A stretch of DNA of 64,000 nt. It comes from Berkiella sp963829835. GTDB lineage: Bacteria; Pseudomonadota; Gammaproteobacteria; Berkiellales; Berkiellaceae. Location: NCBI GenBank assembly GCA_963829835.1, contig CAWHKC010000004.1, positions 186,001 through 250,000 on the forward strand, in the 5' to 3' direction. This document shows, piece after piece, positions 43,928 through 53,126 of this stretch. The position numbers and the translations under genes were made by a program. The notes under the pieces are model-generated. The model had not been told where the DNA came from, did not search any database, and saw only the letters and a list, made by a program, of their open reading frames with translations. Every line of letters begins with the position of its first letter. Within the stretch, counting starts at the first letter, position 1.

Positions 43928-44820
43928 TTTGCCCTCTCTCTAGCAAATGCGAGCCAACATGCTAGATCATTGAAATCAGATAATGATTCAGGAGCGCCAG
44001 TTGGCCATTGTGGAGAAGTAAATAGGGCTTTCGACGCTATAGCAGCTGCATGACCTTTCTTGAGTCCAGGATTACCAACAGTAAGGCGGTCATCATCCGC
44101 ACAAATAATTATCTCTCTGTCAGACCAACGCCGTCTTGCTTCAACGGCAACGGGTTCTAAATTCCCCGCATCAATTGCAGCTATGACGCAGATGTCTGGA
44201 TAAAGCTGTGCCAGAGTTACTCCAGTAGCGTAACCCTCACAGATTAGGAGGCGAGTGTCATTGATTAAGTCATTAATTGGGATAAATCGCCCCTTCTTTG
44301 CACCACCTGACAGGAGCATTTTCTTGCCTTCTGGATCAATGAATTGCAGGCTCCAAAGCTTTTCATCAAAGTCGATAATAGGCAGAACTAGCACTTCATC
44401 ACGTTGCCGAGCCAGAAAAGGTAATATGCGCTTCTTGAGTAAATATGGATGATGATAGCCTGCAGGCTTAGATGCATCCCATAAGCCTTGCGCACGTTCT
44501 GCAGCTTGCTGTTGCCTATGAGATTTTGCTTTTTCCCTCTGGCGATCTGCATCTTTAATTCGGCGCCTAAATTCAACTTGCTCATTGAAGCTCATTTGAT
44601 CCTTAGACTTGGCACACCATGTTGATGAAATACCTTTACGCCAGTCACCAAAGCTACCAGCAGGGATCCCATCAAGATGGAATATATACCAGCCACTGGT
44701 ATCAGAAGGTTTGCCATTTGTAGAAAATCGATGAAGCTCACCATCTGCAATAATGGTTTTAGGGGGTGTAATTCCCTTTGAAATAATAGCGTCTCTAAAC
44801 TGTTCAGTTATGTTTTGCAT
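43924..44820 (-). CDS. Toprim-domain primase of the island
   Basis: About 298 residues from the ATG of MQNITEQ. The C-terminal half is a Toprim-like domain: LLICEGYATGVTLAQLYP carries the Glu, VIAAIDAGNLEPVA and IIICADDDR carry the acidic pair. The N-terminal part (WYIFHLDGIPAGSFGDWRKG) matches DUF5906/phage primase N-terminal sequences. It makes primers for island replication. The ATG overlaps the stop of the 63-residue gene (TGATG) and its own stop overlaps the helicase start (ATGA). Confidence 0.8.
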   Translation of the reverse strand: MQNITEQFRDAIISKGITPPKTIIADGELHRFSTNGKPSDTSGWYIFHLDGIPAGSFGDWRKGISSTWCAKSKDQMSFNEQVEFRRRIKDADRQREKAKSHRQQQAAERAQGLWDASKPAGYHHPYLLKKRILPFLARQRDEVLVLPIIDFDEKLWSLQFIDPEGKKMLLSGGAKKGRFIPINDLINDTRLLICEGYATGVTLAQLYPDICVIAAIDAGNLEPVAVEARRRWSDREIIICADDDRLTVGNPGLKKGHAAAIASKALFTSPQWPTGAPESLSDFNDLACWLAFARERAK

Positions 44821-45011
44821 CAGATGTTCCTTAATCCCAAGTACTGTATTAACCAATGAGCAACTGGGGGACAAAGCAGACCCTTCTGAGCAAGGCGGAA
44901 AATAAGCGTTTTAATGATGGGCTTAATTCGGTTATCATAGCTTTGCTGAAGGTCATTTATTAAAGCCGCTTGAGAACCCCATGTCTCAGTGGCTTTTTCT
45001 TTTTTAGCCAT
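44820..45011 (-). CDS. Small basic protein in the island replication operon
   Basis: 63 residues, Lys-rich start (MAKKEKATETWGSQAAL), helical. It lies 9 nt downstream of alpA and is translationally coupled to the primase gene (TGATG), which supports its being real although no family is recognised. Possibly a replication accessory. Confidence 0.6.
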   Translation of the reverse strand: MAKKEKATETWGSQAALINDLQQSYDNRIKPIIKTLIFRLAQKGLLCPPVAHWLIQYLGLRNI

Positions 45012-45020
45012 ACCTATGTT

Positions 45021-45236
45021 TCATTCTTCCGAAGTTGATAGCTTGGTTTTCAGTGCCATATATTCATGGACTTTGGCCGAGTTGTATCGAACCAATCTGC
45101 CAACCTTGATATAAGGGATCCCATTACCTTTAACGCGCATTCCCTGAAGTGTCTTTACTGCAATGGCGGTAAGAGAAGACACCTGTTGCTCAGTAAGATA
45201 TTGAGGGTGGTTTTGAATTGAACTAGCTGTATTCAT
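45021..45236 (-). CDS. AlpA-like excisionase/regulator (HTH_17)
   Basis: 71 residues with a winged helix-turn-helix of the AlpA/MerR-like excisionase type: YLTEQQVSSLTAIAVKTLQG, then IPYIKVGRLVRYNSAKVHEY. Such proteins activate the integrase gene and direct excision of P4-like elements. AAGGAGC precedes the ATG. It leads the small-protein-primase-helicase operon. Confidence 0.85.
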   Translation of the reverse strand: MNTASSIQNHPQYLTEQQVSSLTAIAVKTLQGMRVKGNGIPYIKVGRLVRYNSAKVHEYMALKTKLSTSEE

Positions 45237-45331
45237 CTTTGCTCCTTAATGGATTGCTGGGTTACTCGCCATAGATTAACCATGAATCCAGAGCAAAATA
45301 AAGCAAGTTAGATGAAATAAAAGTAGGAAAA

Positions 45332-45445
45332 TTCCGAGATTTAAAAGTCGGAAAATGAAAATAAAAATACCTTAAAAATCAAAAGATTGTTAAACCCTTG
45401 CAGGCATTTCCGAGTTTTATCTTGGGTACAGATAAAAAGTCGGAA
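45332..45445. promoter_or_regulatory. Two TTCCGA...TCGGAA dyads upstream of alpA
   Basis: TTCCGA and TCGGAA are repeated as a dyad at 45332-45353 (10-bp centre) and again at 45408-45445 with a longer centre whose flanks (TTTTATC/GATAAAA) also pair. The region separates alpA from the upstream 231-residue gene. They may be operator or excisionase binding sites; the second may also end the upstream transcript. Confidence 0.45.
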
Positions 45446-45467
45446 AAGCCAAATTGAACTTAAAAGA

Positions 45468-46163
45468 TTAAGCCTTAGAAGGCTTTGAGGATTCGGGGTG
45501 TAAAACTGCGTTGCGGGCATTCGTTAAGTAATTAGAAATAGTTTTGGCTTCGATTGGTCGTTCTTTTTTCAATTCATCAGATATTTCTGCGTGAAGTTTT
45601 TTGCCAATTTCCGAGAGATTTGGTTCCTCCACCCCTTTTTGGTTAGAAGAGGCTGTATGCTTGGCTAAATACTGAGTCACTGCATAAAGTATGGTATCTA
45701 TATTTCTTTCGACATCAACTCTAGCGTATTTTTTCGAGGAGCCGGTTTGGTCTGAGGCTTGTTCTTCTTCTCTTGATTCCGCAGTTTCAGCTTCAGCCGC
45801 AGCTTCTATTTTTTTAACTAATTCAACTAATTTGTCAGAAAATTCCCAATCAAAAGTAGAGCCTATCTTAATAAAAGCTGAAGGCTTATCAGAGCGATTG
45901 AGCTTTCCGTCATATATAAATCGCTCAAAGGTCTCCTTTCTTCTTTTGAACTCGCGATATGCCTTGGTAGATATTTTACACAACTCAGCGCCCCAACCAT
46001 TTGTAGGAAATTTAGATGGGTCTAGGTTCATAGATAATAAAGCTGCTTCTTCGAACTCCCATGAAGGTTGATGTGCCCAATGTACATTGTCAGTGAGTAA
46101 GTAGTCATATAAAGCATTATAAAATCCTTCGGGGGCGCTCCAGCTTTTTGACGTTTTGCTCAT
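45468..46163 (-). CDS. Island hypothetical protein, 231 residues
   Basis: A hydrophilic protein: the first about 100 residues contain many aromatics (FYNALYDYLL, WEFEEAALL), the centre is an Ala/Glu-rich helix, and the C-terminal part (EAKTISNYLTNARNAVL) is helical. AAGGAGTAT precedes the ATG. It lies between integrase and alpA, a usual place for accessory island genes. Not recognised. Confidence 0.65.
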   Translation of the reverse strand: MSKTSKSWSAPEGFYNALYDYLLTDNVHWAHQPSWEFEEAALLSMNLDPSKFPTNGWGAELCKISTKAYREFKRRKETFERFIYDGKLNRSDKPSAFIKIGSTFDWEFSDKLVELVKKIEAAAEAETAESREEEQASDQTGSSKKYARVDVERNIDTILYAVTQYLAKHTASSNQKGVEEPNLSEIGKKLHAEISDELKKERPIEAKTISNYLTNARNAVLHPESSKPSKA

Positions 46164-46180
46164 TCGAATACTCCTTATCT

Positions 46181-47374
46181 TCAGTCTGAAAGGTCATTAC
46201 AATTAAAAAAGCTTGATATTGCTGGTAGGTTTGCCGCTTCCATGATTTTTTGACCATGATCTTCAAGGGCATTGCGTAGATGGTTTTGTCCAAAGTGACT
46301 ATATACGGCTGTTGTTGATGGAGATTTATGATTAAGGAGCTTTCCAATGAGGTGAAGATCATTTCCTGATTGGGCTAACCAGCTGCCGACGGTTCTCCGT
46401 AAATCATGCAGCCGGACATCTTCAATGCCCGCACGCTTTCTAATTCTTTGCCATGGCTTATCTATATTGATTAAATGAGCGCCTTCCTTTGCCCCAGGAA
46501 TGATAAAAGGGTTCCCTTCCTGTTGTGGGAGCATTTGCAGCAAATCAATGGCAGGCTTAATCAGTGGGATATAATGGACTCTTCCTGATTTGTTTTCGGG
46601 GACTTGTAGTTCTTTTGTCCCCCAGTCCACATGGACCCACCGAGCTTGAAGGATCTCGTTTTTTCTCGATCCCGTTAGCAAATATAGGAAGAGTGCTGCT
46701 TTCACGTAGATGTTAGGCTCTTGAGAGATTGCCTTAAATAGTGGGATTAGTTCATGGGGCTTAACCCATCTATCTCGCTTTTGTTCTTTAAAGGGTTCAA
46801 TGCCTTTGGCAGGGTTAATATGGGTTGTTGAGACGATCCCCCATTTTTGAGCTAGGGTGAACATCTTAGAGATAAGCTCAACAATCCTATTTGCCTCATA
46901 AGGCTTAGTAGCACCAAGCTTTCGATGAAATCTGGCAATATCATTGTGAACTAGGTTCTCCGCTTTGAGATTTCCCCACGCGGGAATTAAGTACTTTAAA
47001 GTCCTTCGTTCATCATCTTTCCAAGATCGCTTATGTGGCTTTGCATAACGCTCAAGGTACATATCGCAGAGCTGTTTAATAGAAGATTGGTGACTTGCTA
47101 TCTGCCGTACTTCAAGTGGATCTTCGCCTTTAGTAATTTGTACCAACTTTTCACGCGCTTGTTGGCGCGCTTGATCGAGGGTAATAACGCCATAACGTTC
47201 TAAAACAAGTAGGCGTTTTCTGCCGTTAAAGCGATAGGAAAGGATAAAAGCCTTTTTTCCAGAAGGGTAAACCCTTAAGCCAAGGCCCGGGATAGATTCA
47301 TCCCAGAGAACATGTCTAGAGCTGCCATCGCCCTTGTAGGCGACGGAATCAATGCATTTTTTACTTAACTTCAT
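46181..47374 (-). CDS. int: P4-type tyrosine recombinase integrase
   Basis: About 397 residues. An N-terminal arm-binding domain of the DUF4102 type (LGLRVYPSGKKAFILSYRF), a SAM-like core-binding domain, and a catalytic domain with Arg in LTGSRKNEIL, His-x-Leu-Arg in LHDLRRTVGSW, His in LNHKSPSTT and the nucleophilic Tyr in AVYSHF. It integrates the island at tRNA-Arg; attR lies 149 bp upstream of its start. The ATG of MKLSKK with AGGAAG upstream is preferred to the frame opening at 47404. Confidence 0.95.
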   Translation of the reverse strand: MKLSKKCIDSVAYKGDGSSRHVLWDESIPGLGLRVYPSGKKAFILSYRFNGRKRLLVLERYGVITLDQARQQAREKLVQITKGEDPLEVRQIASHQSSIKQLCDMYLERYAKPHKRSWKDDERRTLKYLIPAWGNLKAENLVHNDIARFHRKLGATKPYEANRIVELISKMFTLAQKWGIVSTTHINPAKGIEPFKEQKRDRWVKPHELIPLFKAISQEPNIYVKAALFLYLLTGSRKNEILQARWVHVDWGTKELQVPENKSGRVHYIPLIKPAIDLLQMLPQQEGNPFIIPGAKEGAHLINIDKPWQRIRKRAGIEDVRLHDLRRTVGSWLAQSGNDLHLIGKLLNHKSPSTTAVYSHFGQNHLRNALEDHGQKIMEAANLPAISSFFNCNDLSD

Positions 47375-47522
47375 GGAGACTTCCTGATTCCACCAAGTGA
47401 CCAATAAGTCACCAGGAAGCAGAGTATAAAAGAGTAATTAAGCGAAGTAAATAGTAATTAAGTGCTTGATTTACAGTACCATATAGTATGTCAGAGAAGT
47501 AGATAGGAATGCCGTCATGTGA

Positions 47523-47564
47523 CTTCGAACCAGGTGGTCGGGAGTTCGAGTCTCTCCGGGCGCA
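47523..47564 (+). repeat. attR of the island (tRNA-Arg 3' fragment)
   Basis: Identical over 42 bp to the 3' half of tRNA-Arg at 35237-35278. The CCA of the tRNA is replaced by AAC after the match ends, which fixes the boundary. Confidence 0.95.
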
Positions 47565-47667
47565 AACCCCTTCTTGTCTTTCTTTATCACCATGAGTTTG
47601 TTAGCAAATTTGCTTAAACCTCTGCGGTAGAAAATAAAACCCCAATCTTGTATTTGCACCATTTATT

Positions 47668-49095
47668 TGTTAGGGCAATTTAGAAATGTCCTAGCCCCCA
47701 GCAAGTTAAAAATGTCCGCTGGTTATATTATCATTGACCCTTCTAAGTGGGGCATTGTTCCTAGAGATGGGTTGATTAGTCATTCTTTGGTTTAAAAATT
47801 CATGCATTTGTCTTATTCCCATGACCCGCTCTTGGAAATCATATTTTCTGATTGTTTCGTATTCTAAAGTATTATTACCATAGTAAAGTTTGATTTCGCC
47901 ATTAGATGATTCACCTAACAGTGATTGATTTACCGATCATACTACGTGGATGTCGTTGATTCTTAATCATAAATAAAGATTTTTTAAAACTGATGGTGAG
48001 TTGCTTTGATATTTTCCTAATCGATTGAATGGTAAATGTTCTATCAAGTGATAGTTTCTCTTTGTCTGTTAGTGGTACATGAGCGTTTCCTTCTAATTTT
48101 GGCACTTTACCAAAGCGTTTGTTATGAGCCACAAGATAAGTGCGTAGAAATTCATTTCCTTGTTCCATAGTTGAAATATTATGATATCTGAGGTCTTTAA
48201 TCAGTCTATCTTGTAAAGTACGATTTGCACGTTCAACACGGCCTTTTGCTTGTGGGCTATTGGCGTTTATTATTGTGATATCTAGACTCTCTAATGCTCG
48301 TCCAAATTGCGTAAAACCATCACCTAATTTAGCTTCAGGATGATTTACTTTAAATACATTATGTTTATCAACATAAAAGGCACTAGGTTTTCCATGTTCA
48401 ACAAGATAATTTTTGACTGTGTCAAAGTAATCAAAAGTGGTTTCTGCTTTAACAAATCGTAATTGAAGAAAACAGCTTGTTGCATCATCAATTAGGACCA
48501 ACAATGTACATTTAGGTCCACGCCCTTCAAACCAATCATGAACAGAACCATCCATTTGTACCAGCTCGCCCATAGTAGAACGCTTATGTCTAGGTTGATG
48601 TAACGTTAACTCTTTAGCAGCTTTTACTTGACGGATGTTTGCTTCATGCATCCATTGCCTAATAGTTTCTTTAGAGATATGAATTTGATAATGCTCAGTA
48701 AGCTTTTCAGAGGCTAGTGTTGGGCCATAATCCTCGTAGTGCTCACGAATAAGTGACAACACACGATCTTTAAGTTTGTCGCTATGTCGATGGTTTGATT
48801 TACCTCTCTTTTTGGATATTAGTGCGGGCGCACCACCATCCAAATAGGCCTTCTTCAGTCTTCTTAAGTGCCTAGGGGTGAGGTCTAAGTAGCTAGCTCC
48901 AAGCGTCAAAGAGAGCCGCTTATCGATGATCTTTTCTAGTATTTTCAACGTGTAAACTTCTTTTTCGCTCATGGTAAATGTCCCCTGCATAGCCCTCTCC
49001 TTGGGAAGTTTGCACATACATCAAGTATGGCTGAAGATTTACACAGCGGACATTTCTAAATTGCTCAAAGCGGACATTTGAAAATTGCTCTTACA
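47668..49095 (-). mobile_element. IS1202/ISNCY-like insertion sequence with 16-bp target duplication
   Basis: 1428 bp. The ends begin TGTTAGGGCAATTTAGAAATGTCC on the left and, inverted, TGTAAGAGCAATTTTCAAATG on the right, about 20 of 24 matching; subterminal copies of the AATGTCC word occur on both sides. The 16 bp ATTTGCACCATTTATT is repeated directly outside each end (47652-47667 and 49096-49111). It encodes one transposase. It inserted about 100 bp outside attR. Confidence 0.9.
47911..48990 (-). CDS. ISNCY-family (IS1202-like) transposase, C-terminal frame change
   Basis: An HTH region (LTPRHLRRLKKAYLDGG) is followed by an integrase-core DDE domain: VQMDGSVHDWF, LIDDATSCFLQLRF, and NSPQAKGRVERANRTLQDRL with the final Glu. 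The ATG at 48990 has GGAGAGG upstream. The frame ends with a TGA at 47911, but the next frame continues the family's usual C terminus (GESSNGEIKLYYGNN onward) to 47706. A single-base change therefore removed about 70 residues, or the end is reached by frameshifting. Activity is uncertain. Confidence 0.85.
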   Translation of the reverse strand: MQGTFTMSEKEVYTLKILEKIIDKRLSLTLGASYLDLTPRHLRRLKKAYLDGGAPALISKKRGKSNHRHSDKLKDRVLSLIREHYEDYGPTLASEKLTEHYQIHISKETIRQWMHEANIRQVKAAKELTLHQPRHKRSTMGELVQMDGSVHDWFEGRGPKCTLLVLIDDATSCFLQLRFVKAETTFDYFDTVKNYLVEHGKPSAFYVDKHNVFKVNHPEAKLGDGFTQFGRALESLDITIINANSPQAKGRVERANRTLQDRLIKDLRYHNISTMEQGNEFLRTYLVAHNKRFGKVPKLEGNAHVPLTDKEKLSLDRTFTIQSIRKISKQLTISFKKSLFMIKNQRHPRSMIGKSITVR

Positions 49096-49174
49096 ATTTG
49101 CACCATTTATTGGAACTTAATTACCCTTTGGATTGTCCATATATTTAAGAAAGCAACTAATAAACTGGTGGATT

Positions 49175-50389
49175 ATGAGTAGTACTGGCGTACCTCCTTC
49201 GTCGGATGTTCCTCTCAATGATCGGACAAAGATATTAAATGAGAAATTAAAAGAATTAGGTTTTACGAGTGAAATTATTACGGAACATGACCTTGATGCT
49301 GGCAATATAGTTGTTATTTCTGGCATTGATAAACTAGATACCCTTAAAAAATTACAACTGATGAGTTCTTTAGCTCCACATTTTAATTATAACGATGAGA
49401 AAAAAACCCTTGAATTTAGAGTACGTTCTAATACTTCTTCAAGTATAAGTAGTTTTTATCCTTCATCAATAAATCGAGAAAAAAGCTTATATGAGGGCTA
49501 TGCAGAACAATGGAAACCCATTGTTGATTTTGCCAATGACTTAAACCAAAAATTTCCAGGAGCTGTTATTTTGCCAGACGGTGTAGGATTTAATGATAAT
49601 GTAAATTTGAATTCAGTAAGGATTGATTTGTCGAAGATTACGGATGACAATATTAAAAAAGCAATTCAAAATGTTAGTCAAGGCAAGATAAATAACAATA
49701 TAGCAACCATACTTGGCGCTGATGTTAAAAGCTATTTAACATTAGAAAAAGAAGAATTAAAGAAAAAGCAAAAAACTTCTTCATCAACTTCTCATGATGA
49801 TCTATTTACAACTGTACCACCAATAACACCTAAACTTGACTCATCACATGCACCAAACCCAGTAGTACAAACCAACCAATCATTGCATAGCTTGTTTATG
49901 ACATTAAATGCAAATAAAGATAGTTTTGCTGTTACAATAAAAACAGGAAAAATGGAGAATAATAAGTTTCAAGAAATTCCAGGCAAAACCAACCCACATG
50001 ATTTTACTGCCATTGAAATTGGATTAGGCAAAGATGTAAATTCACCAAAATGTATTGCTCAACAAAAAAATGGTGGTATTGAATATTCTATGCCATCAGT
50101 ATTATCAGATACGGTGAAAAAACAATCTATTGAGAAAATTTGTCAACTAGCTGTCAATACTGCAGAGCCAAGCACCACATTCACGATACCAAAAGATAGC
50201 AAAAATGAAGAAGCCACATTTAAATCACTGTTTTCTGCTTTGCAAACAAAATATCCTGGATATCCAGAACCAAAACCACGAGATGATTCAAAGCCCATTC
50301 CGATAATTGCAAACTTTAATGAACTCCTTGCAAAATACCCGCCAGAACAAAAACAGCACGACCACAAGATAGGGGCAGCTCTAAATTAG
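49175..50389 (+). CDS. Unknown protein, candidate effector
   Basis: 404 residues from the ATG of MSSTGVPPS, preceded by TGGTGG. The frame opens earlier with a TTG at 49133. It is hydrophilic, Ser/Thr/Pro-rich in the middle (about 205-235) and contains two roughly similar halves with LNEKLKELGF/DLNQKFPGAVI-type units, resembling repeats seen in Legionella proteins. There is no signal peptide or membrane segment. It lies next to the IS and the large ankyrin gene, converging on the latter. Function unknown. Confidence 0.65.
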   Translation: MSSTGVPPSSDVPLNDRTKILNEKLKELGFTSEIITEHDLDAGNIVVISGIDKLDTLKKLQLMSSLAPHFNYNDEKKTLEFRVRSNTSSSISSFYPSSINREKSLYEGYAEQWKPIVDFANDLNQKFPGAVILPDGVGFNDNVNLNSVRIDLSKITDDNIKKAIQNVSQGKINNNIATILGADVKSYLTLEKEELKKKQKTSSSTSHDDLFTTVPPITPKLDSSHAPNPVVQTNQSLHSLFMTLNANKDSFAVTIKTGKMENNKFQEIPGKTNPHDFTAIEIGLGKDVNSPKCIAQQKNGGIEYSMPSVLSDTVKKQSIEKICQLAVNTAEPSTTFTIPKDSKNEEATFKSLFSALQTKYPGYPEPKPRDDSKPIPIIANFNELLAKYPPEQKQHDHKIGAALN

Positions 50390-50408
50390 TATTTGCCCTT
50401 TATCACAA

Positions 50409-53126
50409 CTAAATCCGACTACCATGCGGATTCCCCTTTTTGACACCATCCGATCTAGACTCAGCTGCCGCAGGTGCAACCGATGCACCCGGCAAACTCA
50501 TAGCTCTTTGCCTTTGCAGTTCAAAGGGCTTGGGATTACTGGTTGATGATGGCATCATAAAAAATAAAGGATTCACTGAATACTCTTCTTCTGGCGAAAT
50601 GGTTAGTTTTGCTATTCTTAATATTTCCTTTGCGTGATTAAAATCAAGCCGACCTTGCTGACACTTTTCTTTTAAGCAGCCTAAAAGAGCATTAAAAGCT
50701 TGTTCACCTTCCAATATGCCTTGTGATGTATCCACAATTAATCCAAATCCATTATCCAGATAAATTTGAATCACTTTTTTTAATAGAGCAGCATCAATAG
50801 CTCCTTTTAATGAGATAACTGGCGGTTCAATACGATGAGACAGTTCATGTAAAAAATCATTATCTCTTTGTACACAATGATGGATAAAAAAAGGAAAATC
50901 TGTTTGCACGGGAAGATGAACCATTTTTAATCTATTTTGACATTCCGTAAAATCAGCCAAAATTGGGCCCATCACTTTGAGGGTTTCTAGACCTCTATTT
51001 TCATATGCGTATGTAACATCCCGTAAAGTCATGCCTAAAAAAGGCAGAGACAAAGGATTTTCCTTCATTAATTTTCTTAAATTACCAAAATTGCCATTGG
51101 GAGATAATTTCTCTTCAGCGCGCTCTAAAGCTAATCTTGAATTTCTGCTTAAAGAATCAAATGTTGATTTTAATCGTAAAATACTTGAATTATTTAAGCT
51201 GCATAACACCAACATTGCACCATCATAATCAGGTAAAGGATCCTCCAATAATTCAGTCAAGGTATCAATCCACAATGACAGTACCGCCACCCGATCTTTC
51301 TTTGAACTCATCGACAAAATCTGGTGCTTAATAAAATCACTTATTTGATCAAATAATCTCTGATGCTGACAAATAGTCGGAGCCAATTTCTCTTTATTGG
51401 GCTTTTGCCAATGCTGATCGACAAATTCGTTTGGATTGACAAGATGATAAAATTGTAATGTTAAAGCTCTTAACTCATTAGCCATCAATTTTGCAGATTT
51501 TGTTTTAGATTCTAGAAAAGATGATTTGTGCGTATATGAAAGATGCCGCGATAATACATCTTCAATCTCATAATATATCCTTAATAGATCCGAAGCCTCA
51601 TTTTGCTTTAAATTAACAAGTTCTTGGAAACCTTTTTTGAGATCCTGATAACCTTCCCTATTTTCAACATGTAAAAAAAGTGGAAGACTAACATTGATTA
51701 CATAGTTTCTGTTCTCGCGATCACAAAGTGCATCTTTCGTAACTATTTCTTTTGCCACAAAAAGGGCTAGTAATTTTTGTTCTGTGCAAAACAGTGGATA
51801 AAGGCTTTTTAACGTCGCAATGATTAATGATGGTCTGTAAACGGTCGTCAGTGCTAACAACATTTGGCTAATGACCTTAGGATCAAACTTCCTATTATTA
51901 GGATCTGCTTTTTCGTCACTATGGACACAAGAACACAATTCATATACAGCGTTTACCAAGTCAATGGGTAATTGATTCTTTTCAGATAATGATTTCATAT
52001 CCAAAGGTGAGATGACAAAAAAATGTGAATTTGGTATATGAGCAGTCAAACCTAATTTTACCAATTCACGATGAAACGCCTCTTCAGTTTGACTTAATGC
52101 AAGTTGAATTTTTTTAATTTCTCTTACGTTAATTAAATTTAAGATGACATTTCTTGTTTCAACAAGAACTCGTATCCTATTTTTCACATTTGGCGCTAAA
52201 TGATGATTTAAAAAAACTAACCCTTGTTCATCGCATAAAGACTTAACACTTGCACCATGACTAAGGAGTAATCTAAAAACCCTTTTCTTTGCATGCACAA
52301 AAGAATATAGCAACAATGGCATTCCTGAAGGTTGGACGAGTGCATTTGGACTATTCCCTTCTCGTAAAAATCTCTTAATATATTCTACATTATCTCCCTT
52401 GACCTCTTCACCGAGTAAAGTTGCTTGAATCTCAGATACTTTTCTATTTCTTTTTGAGCGTGAGATATGAGAACTCGGCTCATCTTGTCCATCCAGAGTG
52501 ATCTCAGAAACATATTGATCTCGCGCTATCATACTCTGCGCATCATGTTCAATATGATGTAATTTTAATAGCGACATCGAATCCGTTATATAATTAATCG
52601 ACAAATCTTTAGTATCAGAATTTTCACAACCAAATGCAGAAAAAATTGAAGTATAATCTTCTTTTGAACATTTTTTAATGACTACTTGTGTCCTTGGACT
52701 AGATTTTTGGTCTTTAACTGTTTCTTCGATCAAATCCATTGGTTTTTTAAGATCAAGATCAGTTAATGATAAATCGGCTTTTCCTTCTTTTAGCAACAGT
52801 GGCAAAATATCGATTTGGTTGTAAAACATTGCCCAATGGCATGCGGTTCTTCCCCAATAGGTTCTTTCATTCACTTCATGCGGATGTGAAGCTATTCTTT
52901 TTTGAATTAATATCTTTAGTTCTGATTGTAATTCTGCGCTCGTTGCTAACATCGCAATATAATCATGCAAATGATAGGCATGAATATTTCTTTTTCTGTG
53001 AGATTCTTTTCTAAGCTCACGAATATATTTCAACATCAAGTCATTGTTTGATAGGTCTTCTACTTTGTTCTTATTAAAATCAAGCAAATTAGAGATCACC
53101 ACATCCATCAAGAACAAGGAGCTCAA
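50409..53126 (-). CDS. Large ankyrin-containing protein (main frame of an interrupted gene)
   Basis: 905 codons from a TTG at 53126, with no ribosome site there; a first ATG in frame lies at 53108. The N-terminal part has ankyrin units (TYWGRTACHWAMFYNQIDILPLLLKEG and PLLLYSFVHAKKRVFRLLLS); the central 500 residues are helical and resemble no domain I know; the C terminus is Ser/Pro-rich and basic. The frame just upstream (53089-53307) encodes a matching ankyrin start, so this is probably the 3' part of one gene split by a one-base change near 53095. Confidence 0.7.
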   Translation of the reverse strand: MSSLFLMDVVISNLLDFNKNKVEDLSNNDLMLKYIRELRKESHRKRNIHAYHLHDYIAMLATSAELQSELKILIQKRIASHPHEVNERTYWGRTACHWAMFYNQIDILPLLLKEGKADLSLTDLDLKKPMDLIEETVKDQKSSPRTQVVIKKCSKEDYTSIFSAFGCENSDTKDLSINYITDSMSLLKLHHIEHDAQSMIARDQYVSEITLDGQDEPSSHISRSKRNRKVSEIQATLLGEEVKGDNVEYIKRFLREGNSPNALVQPSGMPLLLYSFVHAKKRVFRLLLSHGASVKSLCDEQGLVFLNHHLAPNVKNRIRVLVETRNVILNLINVREIKKIQLALSQTEEAFHRELVKLGLTAHIPNSHFFVISPLDMKSLSEKNQLPIDLVNAVYELCSCVHSDEKADPNNRKFDPKVISQMLLALTTVYRPSLIIATLKSLYPLFCTEQKLLALFVAKEIVTKDALCDRENRNYVINVSLPLFLHVENREGYQDLKKGFQELVNLKQNEASDLLRIYYEIEDVLSRHLSYTHKSSFLESKTKSAKLMANELRALTLQFYHLVNPNEFVDQHWQKPNKEKLAPTICQHQRLFDQISDFIKHQILSMSSKKDRVAVLSLWIDTLTELLEDPLPDYDGAMLVLCSLNNSSILRLKSTFDSLSRNSRLALERAEEKLSPNGNFGNLRKLMKENPLSLPFLGMTLRDVTYAYENRGLETLKVMGPILADFTECQNRLKMVHLPVQTDFPFFIHHCVQRDNDFLHELSHRIEPPVISLKGAIDAALLKKVIQIYLDNGFGLIVDTSQGILEGEQAFNALLGCLKEKCQQGRLDFNHAKEILRIAKLTISPEEEYSVNPLFFMMPSSTSNPKPFELQRQRAMSLPGASVAPAAAESRSDGVKKGNPHGSRI

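Larger units (their letters stand above)
35237..47564. mobile_element. Integrative island in tRNA-Arg, P4-like core with cargo
   Basis: A 12.3-kb segment bounded by a perfect 42-bp direct repeat, one copy inside tRNA-Arg (35237-35278) and one next to the integrase (47523-47564). Core genes on the minus strand are a P4-type tyrosine integrase, a 231-residue unknown, an AlpA-like regulator, a 63-residue protein, a Toprim primase and a P-loop helicase, which suggest excision and self-replication. Cargo: zinc-ribbon protein, four plus-strand genes, two double-glycine peptides, MazG-like plus DCD-like pair, and a SEC-C protein. No conjugation or capsid genes are present, so it probably moves with help from another element. 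Confidence 0.92.

Noticed and set aside
35237..47564. Prophage
   Set aside because: There are no capsid, terminase, tail or lysis genes; the element is better described as a P4-like island or satellite.
47471..47662. 63-codon frame through attR on the minus strand
   Set aside because: It reads through the tRNA fragment (a GETRTPDHLVRS-type peptide typical of antisense tRNA frames) and has no ribosome site.
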